The notes: generated by a model from the letters alone, not told the origin. DNA of 64,000 nt from Lachnospiraceae bacterium UBA7054 (GCA_002492725.1 DLAF01000013.1:22057-86056), one strand, 5' to 3'; shown: positions 33,427 through 43,647, numbered from the stretch's first letter. A program made the numbers and translations.

Positions 33427-34759
33427 AGGCATCGCCTTCCTTTTCCATCCGCTCGGGAACAAACAGGTACGCGGCGAGATTGATAAACAGCGCGCCAAGC
33501 CACGCCGTCCCTTCCGCATAAGCGGCTGCTGCAAAGCCAACCACAGGCAGGCCCAGAAAAATGACACATATGCGGACCGCCATTTCCACAATGCCGGAAC
33601 ACATGGGGACGGCCGGCTTTCCCATTCCCTGCAAACAGCTTCTGAACACAAACAGCAGATTGAGCAGGATAAGAAACATCGCTAAAAATCTCAGAAAAAC
33701 AGCCGTATGGCCAATTGCCGCCTGCCCGGTAAGCATCAATCCCGCCAGCGGTTTGGCAAAGAAAAACAAAACCATTCCGAGAAAAAGCGATGAAACACCC
33801 GCCATGATACAGGCGGCCTTTACGCCGCCGCAAATCCTTGCAAACTTTTTCGCCCCGAAATTCTGCCCGGAAAACGCTGATACGGCAAACCCTATCGTAA
33901 TTCCCGGCAGCATGAAAAAATTCAGATATTTGTTGCAGACCGAATACGCAGATGTATAAATAACGCCATACCCGTTTACGCAGCCCTGCACAAAAATGCA
34001 GCCCACGGAGGTAATGGAATTCATAAACGTCATGGGCACACCGTTTCTTAACAGTTCCCTTTCCATTTTCCCGTCAAAAGCAAAATCGCTTCTGCTTAAT
34101 CGAAATTCCCTGATCTGATAGAGTCGGCAACAGCAGATTCCCACAGACACAAGCTGCGCAGCAATCGTTGCCCATGCCGGCCCTGCAACGCCGGTGTCAA
34201 ACCAAAAGAGAAACAAAAAATCCAGTCCTAAATTGATACAGGAGGAAACGCCGATTGCAAGCAGCGGCGTTTTGCTGTCCCCCACCGCCCTTAATATGGC
34301 TGAAAACAGATTGTAAAACACCGTGATCAACAAACCGCCGAATATCACGCGGCCATAAGTCAGGCAATCCGTTACCAGCATTTGATCCGTTTTCATCATC
34401 TGCAAAACGGGATACAAAATCCATAATCCGATCCCCGTGAGAACGGCTGCCATCAGAACCGATAACTTAACAGCCAAAGCCGCTGCCTTTCTAAGTGCAG
34501 CAAAATCCTTTTCCCCGTATGTCTGCGATATCATGACGGAGAAACCATTTGTCACGCCCATGATAAAACCCGTGATCAAAAAGGAAAATGTGGTAAAATT
34601 TCCGACTGCGGCAACCGCTTCATCACCCAACCCCTTACCGATGATCACCATGTCCGCAAACGAATAAAACTGCTGTAAGATATTGGCAAGCAGCATGGAA
34701 AAGAAAAAGGACAAAAGGGATTTGGTAATGGGACCCCTGGTAAAATCCGTCTGCTGCAT
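33404..34759 (-). CDS. MATE family efflux transporter
   Basis: 451-residue exporter with twelve hydrophobic helices in two halves, typical of the multidrug and toxic compound extrusion family (FSFADMVIIGKGLGDEAVAAVG in the first half; AVGDSKTPLLAIG). It is driven by Na+ or H+; substrate unknown. The ATG at 34759 follows GAGGAGG. The likely extended -10 (TGATATAAT, 34810-34818) lies inside the 5' part of the divergent AraC-type reading frame, which may regulate it. Confidence 0.92.
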   Translation of the reverse strand: MQQTDFTRGPITKSLLSFFFSMLLANILQQFYSFADMVIIGKGLGDEAVAAVGNFTTFSFLITGFIMGVTNGFSVMISQTYGEKDFAALRKAAALAVKLSVLMAAVLTGIGLWILYPVLQMMKTDQMLVTDCLTYGRVIFGGLLITVFYNLFSAILRAVGDSKTPLLAIGVSSCINLGLDFLFLFWFDTGVAGPAWATIAAQLVSVGICCCRLYQIREFRLSRSDFAFDGKMERELLRNGVPMTFMNSITSVGCIFVQGCVNGYGVIYTSAYSVCNKYLNFFMLPGITIGFAVSAFSGQNFGAKKFARICGGVKAACIMAGVSSLFLGMVLFFFAKPLAGLMLTGQAAIGHTAVFLRFLAMFLILLNLLFVFRSCLQGMGKPAVPMCSGIVEMAVRICVIFLGLPVVGFAAAAYAEGTAWLGALFINLAAYLFVPERMEKEGDAFKLHRNT

Positions 34760-34903
34760 TCCGCGCCTCCTCTCCGTGATTGTGCAGCGTTTGCCACAAT
34801 CAACCGACAATTATATCAACAGAAGGTATACGGCTGCGAAAAAGGGCCCTGCTTCTTTGACGAAGCGCTGCCGGATGCCATCCGAAACGGCGACGTTGAA
34901 AAG

Positions 34904-35500
34904 GTGAAGCTCCTGATCTTATCAGGCACGGCAACGCTGTCTGCAGGAATAAGGATCTTGACAAAAGACGAATTGAAAAACAGAAAATATCATTTCATGA
35001 TCCTGGCGGCATTTCTCGCAGAATCAGGCATAGACGGGGGACTTGGCCATGACGAAGCTTATATGATTGCGGACATTTACAGCCGCAAAGCGGACCGGGC
35101 CGCTGACAGCGACGCTTTAGAGACACTGTTTCAAGATATGTGTATCGATTATACAAAACGGATGCAGGAAATCAAAAAAGAAAACGTGATATCCATTCAT
35201 ATTCGGAAATGTATCAGGCATATTTATGAAGACCTGGGCGCCGATTTATCCGTGAAGGGATTAGCCGCCTATACAAACTTAAACCCATCCTATCTGTCCA
35301 AATTATTCAAACAGGAGACCGGGGACACCATCAAGGCATATGTCACTGCAGCAAAAATGGATACAGCCCAGAATCTGCTGAAATACAGCAATCTGAGCTG
35401 TTCCGAAATCGCCGCATCGCTCGGGTATTGCTCCCAGAGCGCTTTTACTTATGCCTTCCGGCAGTTTACCGGGACTACACCGGGAAAATACCGGGGTTAA
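34904..35500 (+). CDS. AraC-family regulator, apparently lacking its N-terminal start
   Basis: The C-terminal half is a normal AraC double helix-turn-helix (LSVKGLAAYTNLNPSYLSKLF ... CSEIAASLGYCSQSAFTYAFRQFTG). The N-terminal part resembles the helical middle domain of related regulators. Conserved-looking sequence continues upstream in frame to about 34803 (QLYQQKVYGCEKGPC, DEALPDAIRNGD) without any ATG, GTG or TTG, so the GTG at 34904 given here is only the first usable codon. Either a rare start is used or the 5' end was lost where it meets the divergent MATE gene. Confidence 0.65.
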   Translation: MKLLILSGTATLSAGIRILTKDELKNRKYHFMILAAFLAESGIDGGLGHDEAYMIADIYSRKADRAADSDALETLFQDMCIDYTKRMQEIKKENVISIHIRKCIRHIYEDLGADLSVKGLAAYTNLNPSYLSKLFKQETGDTIKAYVTAAKMDTAQNLLKYSNLSCSEIAASLGYCSQSAFTYAFRQFTGTTPGKYRG

Positions 35501-36513
35501 TCTTCATACCCGTTCGGGTTATTGCTCTGCCATCTCCAGGAGTCCTCGCACATCTCTTTGATGCCGTACTTTGCCTCCCAGCCAAGCTCCCGCTTCGCCT
35601 TGTCCGCGTTGGAATAGCAGGTGGCAATATCGCCCGGCCTTCTTGCTTTGATCACATAGGGTATCTTCACACCCGTGGCTTCCTCGAAATTCTTTACGAT
35701 ATCAAGCACGCTGTAGCCCACACCGGTTCCCAGATTGTAAATGCATAGACCCGCCTTCTCCTCGATCTTTTTCAGGGCTTTCACATGGCCCACCGCCAGA
35801 TCAACAACGTGGATATAATCGCGTACGCCCGTGCCGTCCGGCGTATCGTAGTCGTTGCCGAAAACGCCAAGCTCTTTGAGTTTTCCCACCGCAACCTGTG
35901 TGATGTAAGGCATCAGGTTGTTGGGAATGCCGTTGGGATTCTCGCCGATGGTACCGCTCTTGTGCGCCCCGATCGGGTTAAAGTACCGAAGCAGGATCAC
36001 ATTCCACTCGGGATCCGCTTTCTGGATATCCATCAAAATCTGTTCCAGCATGGATTTTGTCCAGCCGTAAGGGTTGGTGCACTGTCCTTTCGGGCACTCC
36101 TCCGTGATCGGAATGATCGCGGGATCTCCGTACACCGTCGCCGAGGAGGAGAAAATGATGTTCTTCACATTGTGCTTTCTCATCACATCCACCAAAGTCA
36201 ACGTCCCCGCAATGTTGTTCTCATAATACTCCCAAGGCTTCTGCACGGACTCGCCTACCGCCTTTAAACCCGCAAAGTGGATGCAGGAATCAATCTGCTC
36301 CTTCGCAAACACCTGCTCCAGCGCATCCCTGTCCAGAATGTCCGCCTTATAGAATTTTACGGGCTTTCCCGTGATCTTCTCCACTCTCTCAAGAGACTTT
36401 TCGCTGGCGTTTACCAGATTATCCACTACTACCACGTCATAACCGGCATTCTGTAATTCTACTACCGTGTGGGAACCGATGTACCCCGCTCCGCCTGTCA
36501 CTAAGATTGCCAT
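35497..36513 (-). CDS. galE: UDP-glucose 4-epimerase
   Basis: Interconverts UDP-glucose and UDP-galactose with bound NAD. The 338-residue protein has GGAGYIGSH at the N-terminus, the SSSATVYG segment, and the catalytic YGWTK motif, with full length and no breaks. It converges with the AraC-type gene with a 4-bp overlap. The next gene upstream on the same strand is a UDP-sugar pyrophosphorylase, a logical metabolic neighbour, although each has its own promoter. Confidence 0.96.
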   Translation of the reverse strand: MAILVTGGAGYIGSHTVVELQNAGYDVVVVDNLVNASEKSLERVEKITGKPVKFYKADILDRDALEQVFAKEQIDSCIHFAGLKAVGESVQKPWEYYENNIAGTLTLVDVMRKHNVKNIIFSSSATVYGDPAIIPITEECPKGQCTNPYGWTKSMLEQILMDIQKADPEWNVILLRYFNPIGAHKSGTIGENPNGIPNNLMPYITQVAVGKLKELGVFGNDYDTPDGTGVRDYIHVVDLAVGHVKALKKIEEKAGLCIYNLGTGVGYSVLDIVKNFEEATGVKIPYVIKARRPGDIATCYSNADKAKRELGWEAKYGIKEMCEDSWRWQSNNPNGYED

Positions 36514-36604
36514 ACCTGCACCCTGCCTTTCTTTTTTAAACTGTATTTTTTGTCCTTAACTTGATTTCAGTTTACAGCGCTTTTCCCGCATATTCAAGGC
36601 AGGA

Positions 36605-36632
36605 ATGTTATCTAAACCTGTTCTTTTGTTAA
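36605..36632 (-). promoter_or_regulatory. Possible promoter of galE
   Basis: TTAACA (36632-36627), 16-bp spacer, TAACAT (36610-36605); the -10 is weak. Confidence 0.4.
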
Positions 36633-36647
36633 CTGCTTTGAGTCATG

Positions 36648-37874
36648 CTACAGTTCTATCCCGTTCTCCTTACACAATTCTCTCGCGCTCTCTACCGAAT
36701 CAACCCCCGTCTTATTCTTGATCGGTGCAAACTCCCTGTTTCGGACCACCTCGTAGGGCAGGCAGGAGGAAAGCTCATGAATCATATCAAGCACAAGCTG
36801 CTCGAACTTATAACCGTTTGGCTCCTCCGGTTTCACCGGCTCGCCCGCCCCATTCAGATACGGGATTTTCTTCTCCACGATGTGCAGCGGAAGCTTTTTC
36901 TCCACAATCTCCACAAGGTCCTTTACCCGGAACAGATAATTTAAAATCACGCCGAAGTTGTAAGCCGGCTTCCCGTCCTTCGTCTTCGCTTCCATCAGCT
37001 CCGGTGTCATATCATAGTATTCCACAATGGAAGGTTTTCCATCCTCCAGACACATCGCGCCCACCTTTTCATCCGGCGCCGTCTTTGCCACCACTTTCGC
37101 ACCCACCGCGCTGTCCGTAGCAATCGTCGCCCCCACAAAGCAGGGATCAGCAATGCGCTGCAGCACATTGTCCACCGCAAACACGTTGAGCCACTCCACG
37201 CCCGCCTGTTTGATCTGATCCGCCACGCCCCACTTCATCATGGATAAAAACCAACCGCCGTTGCCATTGGGGGAGGTGGACATTTTATATTTCGTTTCCA
37301 GATAGACCTTTCCGCTATAGTCGGCAGCCGGCGCCATATCCTGCATGAAAAAGGTCACATAGTCCGCATTGTAACCAAAATACTGCTTTTCCTCAAAAAA
37401 ATTGACAGTTGTGTCATGATTCTTGTCACTCGTCATCACGTAAAGCGGAATCCACGCCTCTGCCTGACGCACCACATCCAGCAAATTCTCGATCAGGCGC
37501 TGGAAGATAAAGACGTCCTTTGTCAGGCCGATGTTGTAAACGCCTTTTGGCGCATCGGAACCAAGTCTCGTGCCCATACCGCCGGCAAGAAGCACCGCGC
37601 CCACCTTGCCCGCGCGGATGGCCTCCAAACCGATTTTCGTGTACTCCTCCTTCTTCGCCTCAATTTCGGGAAGCTCCATCACTTTGATGGGCTCAATCTT
37701 TCCTCTGGGATTTAAGGTTTCCTTCTTTTCACAAAGTGACAGCACATCAAAATCCGTCTGCTCAATCTGGGTAAGCAACGCCTCCCTCTCTTCCTCTCCC
37801 AATTCCTCATAGTATTGCAGCACATGCTGCTGTCCGTATTTTTCCAGTTTTTTGTATGCTTCCTGATAATTCAT
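36648..37874 (-). CDS. UDPGP-family uridylyltransferase (UDP-GlcNAc/UDP-sugar pyrophosphorylase-like)
   Basis: Eukaryote-type UDP-sugar pyrophosphorylase found in some Firmicutes. The 408-residue protein has the nucleotide-binding loop LLAGGMGTRLGSDAPKG, the Gly-rich NGNGG motif and VDNVLQRIADP, all typical of UAP/UGP enzymes that form UDP-GlcNAc, UDP-GalNAc or UDP-glucose from UTP. AAGAGG precedes the ATG at 37874; a GTG lies eight codons earlier. The substrate sugar is not decidable from sequence; the neighbouring galE suggests hexose metabolism. Confidence 0.88.
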   Translation of the reverse strand: MNYQEAYKKLEKYGQQHVLQYYEELGEEEREALLTQIEQTDFDVLSLCEKKETLNPRGKIEPIKVMELPEIEAKKEEYTKIGLEAIRAGKVGAVLLAGGMGTRLGSDAPKGVYNIGLTKDVFIFQRLIENLLDVVRQAEAWIPLYVMTSDKNHDTTVNFFEEKQYFGYNADYVTFFMQDMAPAADYSGKVYLETKYKMSTSPNGNGGWFLSMMKWGVADQIKQAGVEWLNVFAVDNVLQRIADPCFVGATIATDSAVGAKVVAKTAPDEKVGAMCLEDGKPSIVEYYDMTPELMEAKTKDGKPAYNFGVILNYLFRVKDLVEIVEKKLPLHIVEKKIPYLNGAGEPVKPEEPNGYKFEQLVLDMIHELSSCLPYEVVRNREFAPIKNKTGVDSVESARELCKENGIEL

Positions 37875-37982
37875 GACGACCTCTTTTCCCGCACCCACTC
37901 TGTTTTCTTTTTGGGGGACGTTCCGTTTCCATGTCCGGTGCGTGATGACACGGCCCCGTTTCCAGTATCTGTTATTTTCACC

Positions 37983-38011
37983 ATTTTAACACGGGGCGGC
38001 GACGGACTCAA
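37983..38011 (-). promoter_or_regulatory. Promoter of the UDPGP-family gene
   Basis: TTGAGT (38011-38006), 17-bp spacer, TAAAAT (37988-37983). Confidence 0.65.
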
Positions 38012-38040
38012 TCTGAAAATCCATTTTGAGAGGCGTAATA

Positions 38041-38069
38041 TTGTGAATCCATCCATTTTATGATATGAT
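38041..38069 (+). promoter_or_regulatory. Promoter of the serine hydrolase gene
   Basis: TTGTGA (38041-38046), 17-bp spacer, TATGAT (38064-38069), divergent from the UDPGP promoter 30 bp away. Confidence 0.65.
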
Positions 38070-38177
38070 TTTAGACAGTCGGCGGCGCAGCTTATAGAAA
38101 AGACATTTTCAAAACCGCCGCTGTGAGGCAAAATAACTGCCGGTATCTTGTGTATAGACAATAAAATGGAGACTATT

Positions 38178-39353
38178 ATGAACAGAAAGAAATTATCCCG
38201 CTTACAGGAATTATTATGGACAATGACGGAATCCGGTTTTGTCTCGGGTGCAAACTGCATGGTCTGGCAGGGCGGAGAAGAACAGTGCTACTACGAGGCC
38301 GGCATGCGCGATCTTGCGGCCGGACTGCCCATGACAAGAGATACCATTTTCCGCTTGTATTCCATGAGCAAGCCCGTCACTGCCGCAGCCGCCATGATAC
38401 TTCTGGAAGAAGGGCAAATCGATCTGTACGACCCCGTTTCCGATTTTCTGCCGGGATTTCGTGATCAGAAAGTGATGGCAAACGGAGTGCCCACGCCTGT
38501 GAAACGTCCCGTCGTGATACAGGATCTTTTGAATATGACCTCGGGACTGACCTATCCGGGTGAAGGCTGCCCTTCGGAATTTCTTACCAATCAGCTCATG
38601 GACGAAGTGATCACGCGCATGTCATCCCCGCAGGCACTGACCACCCACGAGATCATGAACCGACTGGGGACGATTCCCCTGGCTTTTCAGCCCGGCGAAA
38701 AATGGCAATACGGCATGTCCGCAGATGTCCTCGGCGCCGTCATCGAGATTGTCTCCGGCATGCGCTTCGGTGATTTTTTAAGACAGCGGATCTTTGAACC
38801 TCTTGGCATGAATGACACGGGCTTTTTCGTTCCCCGGGAAAAGCAGGGGCGTCTTGCGAAAGTCTATCGGGACATCGGAAAGGGATTGGAAGAATTTCAT
38901 TTCCCCCATCTTGGCATCAGCAATGATATGGAAACGCCTCCCGCCTTTGAGTCAGGCGGTGCGGGCCTGGTCTCTACCATTGACGATTATGCCCGTTTTG
39001 CACAGATGCTCCTGCAGAAAGGAAGTTTTGGAAATGTCACCCTGCTCTCTCCGCAGACAGTTACCTTTATGTCACAGGCACACCTTGCGCCGTCGCTTGA
39101 CCCTTACGTCCGGCAATGGGAAAGTCTGGCCGGCTGCAGTTATGCCAATCTGATGCGGATCATGAAAGACCCCGGTGCCGCTATTTCCATCAGCCGCGCC
39201 GGAGAATTTGGCTGGGACGGGTGGCTCGGCGCCTACATGACCGTCGATCCTGCGGATGATATGATTCTCCTGCTCATGTACCAGAAAACAGATACCGGCA
39301 CTACTGCCTACACAAGGAAAATACGAAATGTGGTCTTTTCTGCTCTGGACTAA
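38178..39353 (+). CDS. Beta-lactamase-fold serine hydrolase (EstB-like)
   Basis: 391 residues of the class C beta-lactamase / penicillin-binding-protein-like esterase family. The nucleophile motif is SMSK (Ser 62, Lys 65), the second motif is WQYGMSADVLG (Tyr-Gly-Met instead of Tyr-x-Asn), and the third region is EFGWDGWLGAY, the pattern seen in esterases of the family rather than true beta-lactamases. No signal peptide, so likely cytoplasmic. GGAG precedes the ATG; an ATG-like frame extension of ten codons upstream has no site. Confidence 0.88.
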   Translation: MNRKKLSRLQELLWTMTESGFVSGANCMVWQGGEEQCYYEAGMRDLAAGLPMTRDTIFRLYSMSKPVTAAAAMILLEEGQIDLYDPVSDFLPGFRDQKVMANGVPTPVKRPVVIQDLLNMTSGLTYPGEGCPSEFLTNQLMDEVITRMSSPQALTTHEIMNRLGTIPLAFQPGEKWQYGMSADVLGAVIEIVSGMRFGDFLRQRIFEPLGMNDTGFFVPREKQGRLAKVYRDIGKGLEEFHFPHLGISNDMETPPAFESGGAGLVSTIDDYARFAQMLLQKGSFGNVTLLSPQTVTFMSQAHLAPSLDPYVRQWESLAGCSYANLMRIMKDPGAAISISRAGEFGWDGWLGAYMTVDPADDMILLLMYQKTDTGTTAYTRKIRNVVFSALD

Positions 39354-39363
39354 CCGGATTTCC

Positions 39364-42300
39364 TCACAGATACAGCACATAATCCTGCATTTCTTTCCTG
39401 AATCCCGCCTGACGCAGGGCCTGCGCCGCTGCGTCAGGGTAGTCTTTTACCACAATCCGCTTCATACCCGCAAAAATACTGCCCTGCCTAAACTTTTCGG
39501 CAAATAACCGCAGACATTCTTCCTGTAATTCTTCCTCCCAGATCTGCAGCACCTTTCCCTGTCTTTCCATCACGGCAACAGGCAGCCCGCCATAGCAGGC
39601 AACCGCCGTTCCCGGCACATTGATAAAGCTGCGGCCATCTTTATGCGCAAGTATCTTGCCCCAGCACTGAGCCGGATCCGCCGCATTGATCCACACGAGG
39701 TTTTTCTTCGGATCCTGCAGTCTGCGCACCACGCTCTCATAATCCTTTCCCCGAATAAACTGTGCGCCGGAAAGGTCTTTGACAAAATAGCCCCGCCTTG
39801 CCTGCCCCGTATACTCCCAGATGCGCAGCACCGAAAGCGCCTCCTGCCAGGAAAGCCCGCAGGCCGCCGCCGTCTCTTTACTGAGAACGGGACTGACAAG
39901 AAAACAGGCTTCCAGTTTTTCTTCTATGGTTTTTACGCAGACAGGTCTGACAATATTCCATCTCCCCGTCTGTAATGCCTTCACCCGCAGATTCACGCGC
40001 TGCCTGACCACGGCCTTTTTCGTCTTTTCCCGGTCTATCCACTGTCGCACCGGCAGGAAACTGTCCGCATAGACCAATCCTTTTTCCATCAGAGAAAGCA
40101 GGATATCATAAGGTGACTGCCCCGGTAAGAGATTGTTTAATGACTGCATGAAACAGGCGCCGCGCTTAATGATTGCCTCATAAACAGCGCATTCTTCCTC
40201 CGTCAGTTCTTCTCCCGCCAGGCCCTCTGTCAACCTGTCCGTCTCCCAATCAACGTCCGCCTGAAAGTCAAAACGCAGACCTCCCTTTTCCTCCATGTGC
40301 CAGAATAATTCTCCTTCTGCCAGAAAAGCATCCAGCAGGGAAGGCTTATAATTTCTCACATGACCAGGCAGCAGGATCTTTTCCCAAAAAGCCGCCGGAA
40401 ATGTCATGCCTGCGTACTGCCTAAGCGTATCCTGCAGGCATTCCGACGACGGGGCGCCCGATTCCGTCTGCGACAGCATCAGCGCCGCATAATTTTCAGC
40501 AGGGCAGGTCTGCATCTCCTCCCGCCTGTTTTTCAGCGTCCGTACTCTGGCGCGTTTGTACAATTCCGCGTGGTAATATCTGCCATCCTGTTTTACCGCC
40601 GTCTGCTGTCTGCACAGTTCTTCCAGGATCTCCTCCGCCGTTTCTTCCGACCACCCATAACGATCCGCCGTCTGCCTGGCAGATGCCGCCCCTCTGTAGC
40701 GCAGCATCCTTCTTACGATGTGAAGCTGCGCTCTCATAATCTGCTGCTGTTCTTCCGCGTCCGACATCTCCTTTTGCTGTTCCGCTCCGAGATCCGCATC
40801 GCGGAGCTCGCTGAGATAATCGCGAAGCGATTTTCTCATGGCCTCGGTATACTCCGCCTCCTGTTCCGCCGCGATCCATAAGCCCTGCTCCAGATACAGC
40901 ACCCTGCCTTCCTTTGCCAGGCTGTCCAGCCATTCCACCGGGATATCCAGTTCCCCTGCTGCCAGATCACCTTCCGTCATCAAAAGTGCATGCAGCTGTT
41001 TCTCATCCTTCGGCAGGCGGCTTCTGCCCTGCACTTCCAACAGTTCATGTTCGCCCGGCTGTATCAGCTGCTTTTCCTTTGCCAAAGCTTCTTCCACCGC
41101 CCCGTGAATCCCCCTCGGCGTGGGCGCATAGTCATACATGACCGCCGCTTCCTGACTCCATTGCAGAGGAAGCGACATTGGGGATGGTATCTCCGTATAA
41201 ATTTCCCGAACCTTGACCGCGCCGCTGCGGATATCATAGAGAAGCTCCTGCACCCCCACGGCATCCCATAACTCCTGCATACATTCCCTCCTGGTCTCCC
41301 GGATCAGCGGATGTTCGTTCTCCCTGACCACCTGTTCCAGCATTTCCGCACTCTTAAGCCTCTGCATCCACAGCGGCTGTCTGCTGTTTTTCCGCACACC
41401 CATCATCAAAGCCCTGCCGCTGTTGTAACGAAACGCCATATTAAAAAGAGGTGTCGCCGGCAGCAGGATTTCCAGTTTCCGCAGACAGGCATCTACGTCA
41501 ATCCTCTGCAGTAATCCTTCCGGCAGACTCTGATTTCCGTAAGAATATAAGAGGAACCCGTCCTCCTCGTCCACGCTGCCAATTTCCATACTAAGTTCTT
41601 CTCTGGCCGTCTGCGCCGCAAGCAAAGACAGGGGTGCATTGATCCGCCTGCCGAATATAGAATGTACCATCATCTGACTGTTTCCCACCGTATCCTTAAA
41701 GTGTTCCACAATCAATGTCTCGTGGTCCGGCAGGCTTCCCGCCGCCTTGATCTGCCGTTCCAGATAGCCGGATGCCAAAGACGCCGCCGTCTCGTCAAGC
41801 CCCAGCTTTCCAAGCGCTTCCTCCAATTTTCCATTCTCATAAGCGTCCTGTAAAGAGCGAAAGATACGACCAAATGCCTCTCCCGTCCGCTTGTCCCTGC
41901 CTTTGATCTCCCCATGCCAAAAAGGAAGCCTCGCGCCTTCCATCTTTGCCTGCGTCACCGTCACGGTATCGCGGCTGATATTCACGATCTTCCATGCAAA
42001 AGAACCAAGGATAAAACGGTCTCCTCTCTGGGATTCATAGACAAATTCTTCATCCACCTCGCCCAGCTTAACCCCTTCCTCGTTCCTCACCGTATATAAT
42101 CCTTTATCGGGAATCGTCCCACCTGCTGACACAGCTAACATCCTGCTGTAGCCGTCTCCCTCCACCCGCTCATGAATGCGGTCATAGAGAATCCTAGGAC
42201 GCGCCGGAATATCCCTGTCATGTTCATAATCTCCCGCCAACATGGAAAGGACCGCCTTCACATCCTCTCTGGTAATCTGCCTGAAAGGCCATGCGCGGGG

Positions 42301-43569
42301 CACGATCTCCATCACTTCATCGATCTCATAACTCTTAAAAGCCGCCATGGACACCAAATGCTGCGCCAGCACGTCCAGACACTGTGAGGGCGGTTTGACA
42401 TGTTCTACGCCGCCTTCTCTGGCAAGCTGCGCCGTCATGCCGCAGGAAACACACTCCGCGGCCATTCTGGGAAACAGATACATCACGCTGACACGGCCAG
42501 GATTATGCCCCGCCCGCCCCAGGCGCTGCATCGTTCCCGAAATCGTGCGCGGACATCCCACCTGTAATACCTGATCGATCTCTCCCACATCAATTCCCAA
42601 TTCCATGGACGATGTGGCGCACAACAGTCTGAGCTTGCCGTCCCGCAGCTGCAGTTCCGTCTCCATTCTCTGTTCCTTGGAAAGGCTCCCGTGATGTACT
42701 CTGGCAAAGCCATCTCCGCCCAGCAAGTTTACATAATATGCCAATTTCTCCGCATACCGCCTTCCTTCCACAAAGGCGATCACACTGCGGCTGCCCTGAC
42801 AATACTGATAAACCAACTTCCCAAGCTCCTCCCACACCGGATCCTTTCGAGGGCCTTTGGTTGCATCCGGATAAGGACTTAAAATCTCTAACCGCACCCG
42901 CTTTTTCATGTCCGGTGCGATGATCTTTACTTCCTCCGGCGCCAGATACTGTGCCGCCGTCTCCAAAGGTTCTATCGTGGCAGACAGACCGATGCGCTGA
43001 CAGGCGCGGCCGCACAAATAATCCAGCCTTGCCAGGGAAAGCATCAAGTGTGCGCCTCTTTTGGTATCGATCAGGGCATGCAGCTCATCGATAATTACGG
43101 CTTTTGCCGTTGCTAACACATTCTGTCCCGTCTTGCTTGTGAGCATCAGATACAAAGATTCCGGGGTAATGATCAGGATATGCGGCGGCTTCTTGACCAT
43201 TCTCTGTCTGTCCCGCTGGGACGTATCTCCGGTACGGATCCCCACCGAAATAATCTCCTGCGCACCGATTCCCTCCAGAGGGCGCCTTAAATTTTCCCGG
43301 ATATCCGCCGCCAGAGACTTGAGCGGTGAGACATAAATGAGCTGTAATTCCTGCGGTAATGTCCCCGCTAACGCCTGCCGCTTCATCTGATCCAGAAAGA
43401 CAAAAAAGGCCGACAATGTTTTCCCCGTACCGGTGGGTGCGGAAATCAGCGCATGGCTTCCTTCCGCAATGACCGGCCAGCTTTCCTTCTGTACGGGGGT
43501 AGGTTCCCCCAAGGTATTGACAAACCATTCGGCTGTCTGTTTTTCAAAAAGAGTTAACACATTTTCCAT
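39364..43569 (-). CDS. lhr: Lhr-type large DEAD/DEAH-box helicase
   Basis: About 1400-residue superfamily 2 helicase. Walker A APTGTGKTLSAF near residue 45, TPESLYLML, the DELH form of motif II, LSATI, and motif VI RLGRAGHNPG make up the Lhr core, followed by the Lhr winged-helix and beta-barrel parts and a long C-terminal region (about 850-1400) with further winged helices. Lhr enzymes unwind DNA or RNA:DNA hybrids and are linked to repair. I chose the ATG at 43569 because the predicted transcript start (about 43599) and an AGGG site fit it. It stands alone. Confidence 0.93.
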   Translation of the reverse strand: MENVLTLFEKQTAEWFVNTLGEPTPVQKESWPVIAEGSHALISAPTGTGKTLSAFFVFLDQMKRQALAGTLPQELQLIYVSPLKSLAADIRENLRRPLEGIGAQEIISVGIRTGDTSQRDRQRMVKKPPHILIITPESLYLMLTSKTGQNVLATAKAVIIDELHALIDTKRGAHLMLSLARLDYLCGRACQRIGLSATIEPLETAAQYLAPEEVKIIAPDMKKRVRLEILSPYPDATKGPRKDPVWEELGKLVYQYCQGSRSVIAFVEGRRYAEKLAYYVNLLGGDGFARVHHGSLSKEQRMETELQLRDGKLRLLCATSSMELGIDVGEIDQVLQVGCPRTISGTMQRLGRAGHNPGRVSVMYLFPRMAAECVSCGMTAQLAREGGVEHVKPPSQCLDVLAQHLVSMAAFKSYEIDEVMEIVPRAWPFRQITREDVKAVLSMLAGDYEHDRDIPARPRILYDRIHERVEGDGYSRMLAVSAGGTIPDKGLYTVRNEEGVKLGEVDEEFVYESQRGDRFILGSFAWKIVNISRDTVTVTQAKMEGARLPFWHGEIKGRDKRTGEAFGRIFRSLQDAYENGKLEEALGKLGLDETAASLASGYLERQIKAAGSLPDHETLIVEHFKDTVGNSQMMVHSIFGRRINAPLSLLAAQTAREELSMEIGSVDEEDGFLLYSYGNQSLPEGLLQRIDVDACLRKLEILLPATPLFNMAFRYNSGRALMMGVRKNSRQPLWMQRLKSAEMLEQVVRENEHPLIRETRRECMQELWDAVGVQELLYDIRSGAVKVREIYTEIPSPMSLPLQWSQEAAVMYDYAPTPRGIHGAVEEALAKEKQLIQPGEHELLEVQGRSRLPKDEKQLHALLMTEGDLAAGELDIPVEWLDSLAKEGRVLYLEQGLWIAAEQEAEYTEAMRKSLRDYLSELRDADLGAEQQKEMSDAEEQQQIMRAQLHIVRRMLRYRGAASARQTADRYGWSEETAEEILEELCRQQTAVKQDGRYYHAELYKRARVRTLKNRREEMQTCPAENYAALMLSQTESGAPSSECLQDTLRQYAGMTFPAAFWEKILLPGHVRNYKPSLLDAFLAEGELFWHMEEKGGLRFDFQADVDWETDRLTEGLAGEELTEEECAVYEAIIKRGACFMQSLNNLLPGQSPYDILLSLMEKGLVYADSFLPVRQWIDREKTKKAVVRQRVNLRVKALQTGRWNIVRPVCVKTIEEKLEACFLVSPVLSKETAAACGLSWQEALSVLRIWEYTGQARRGYFVKDLSGAQFIRGKDYESVVRRLQDPKKNLVWINAADPAQCWGKILAHKDGRSFINVPGTAVACYGGLPVAVMERQGKVLQIWEEELQEECLRLFAEKFRQGSIFAGMKRIVVKDYPDAAAQALRQAGFRKEMQDYVLYL

Positions 43570-43605
43570 GACACCCTGCCCATATTCCATCTACTTGATT
43601 CTTCT

Positions 43606-43634
43606 ATTGTACACACCTAAAGCAAAGCCTGCAA
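43606..43634 (-). promoter_or_regulatory. Promoter of the helicase gene
   Basis: TTGCAG (43634-43629), 17-bp spacer, TACAAT (43611-43606). Confidence 0.6.
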
Positions 43635-43647
43635 TCATAAGATATCA

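Noticed and set aside
37871..38260. 129-codon minus-strand frame in the UDPGP/serine hydrolase gap
   Set aside because: It spans two divergent consensus promoters and has no ribosome site or domain.
38178..39353. Beta-lactamase resistance gene
   Set aside because: Second and third active-site motifs are esterase-like and no signal peptide is present; called a serine hydrolase instead.
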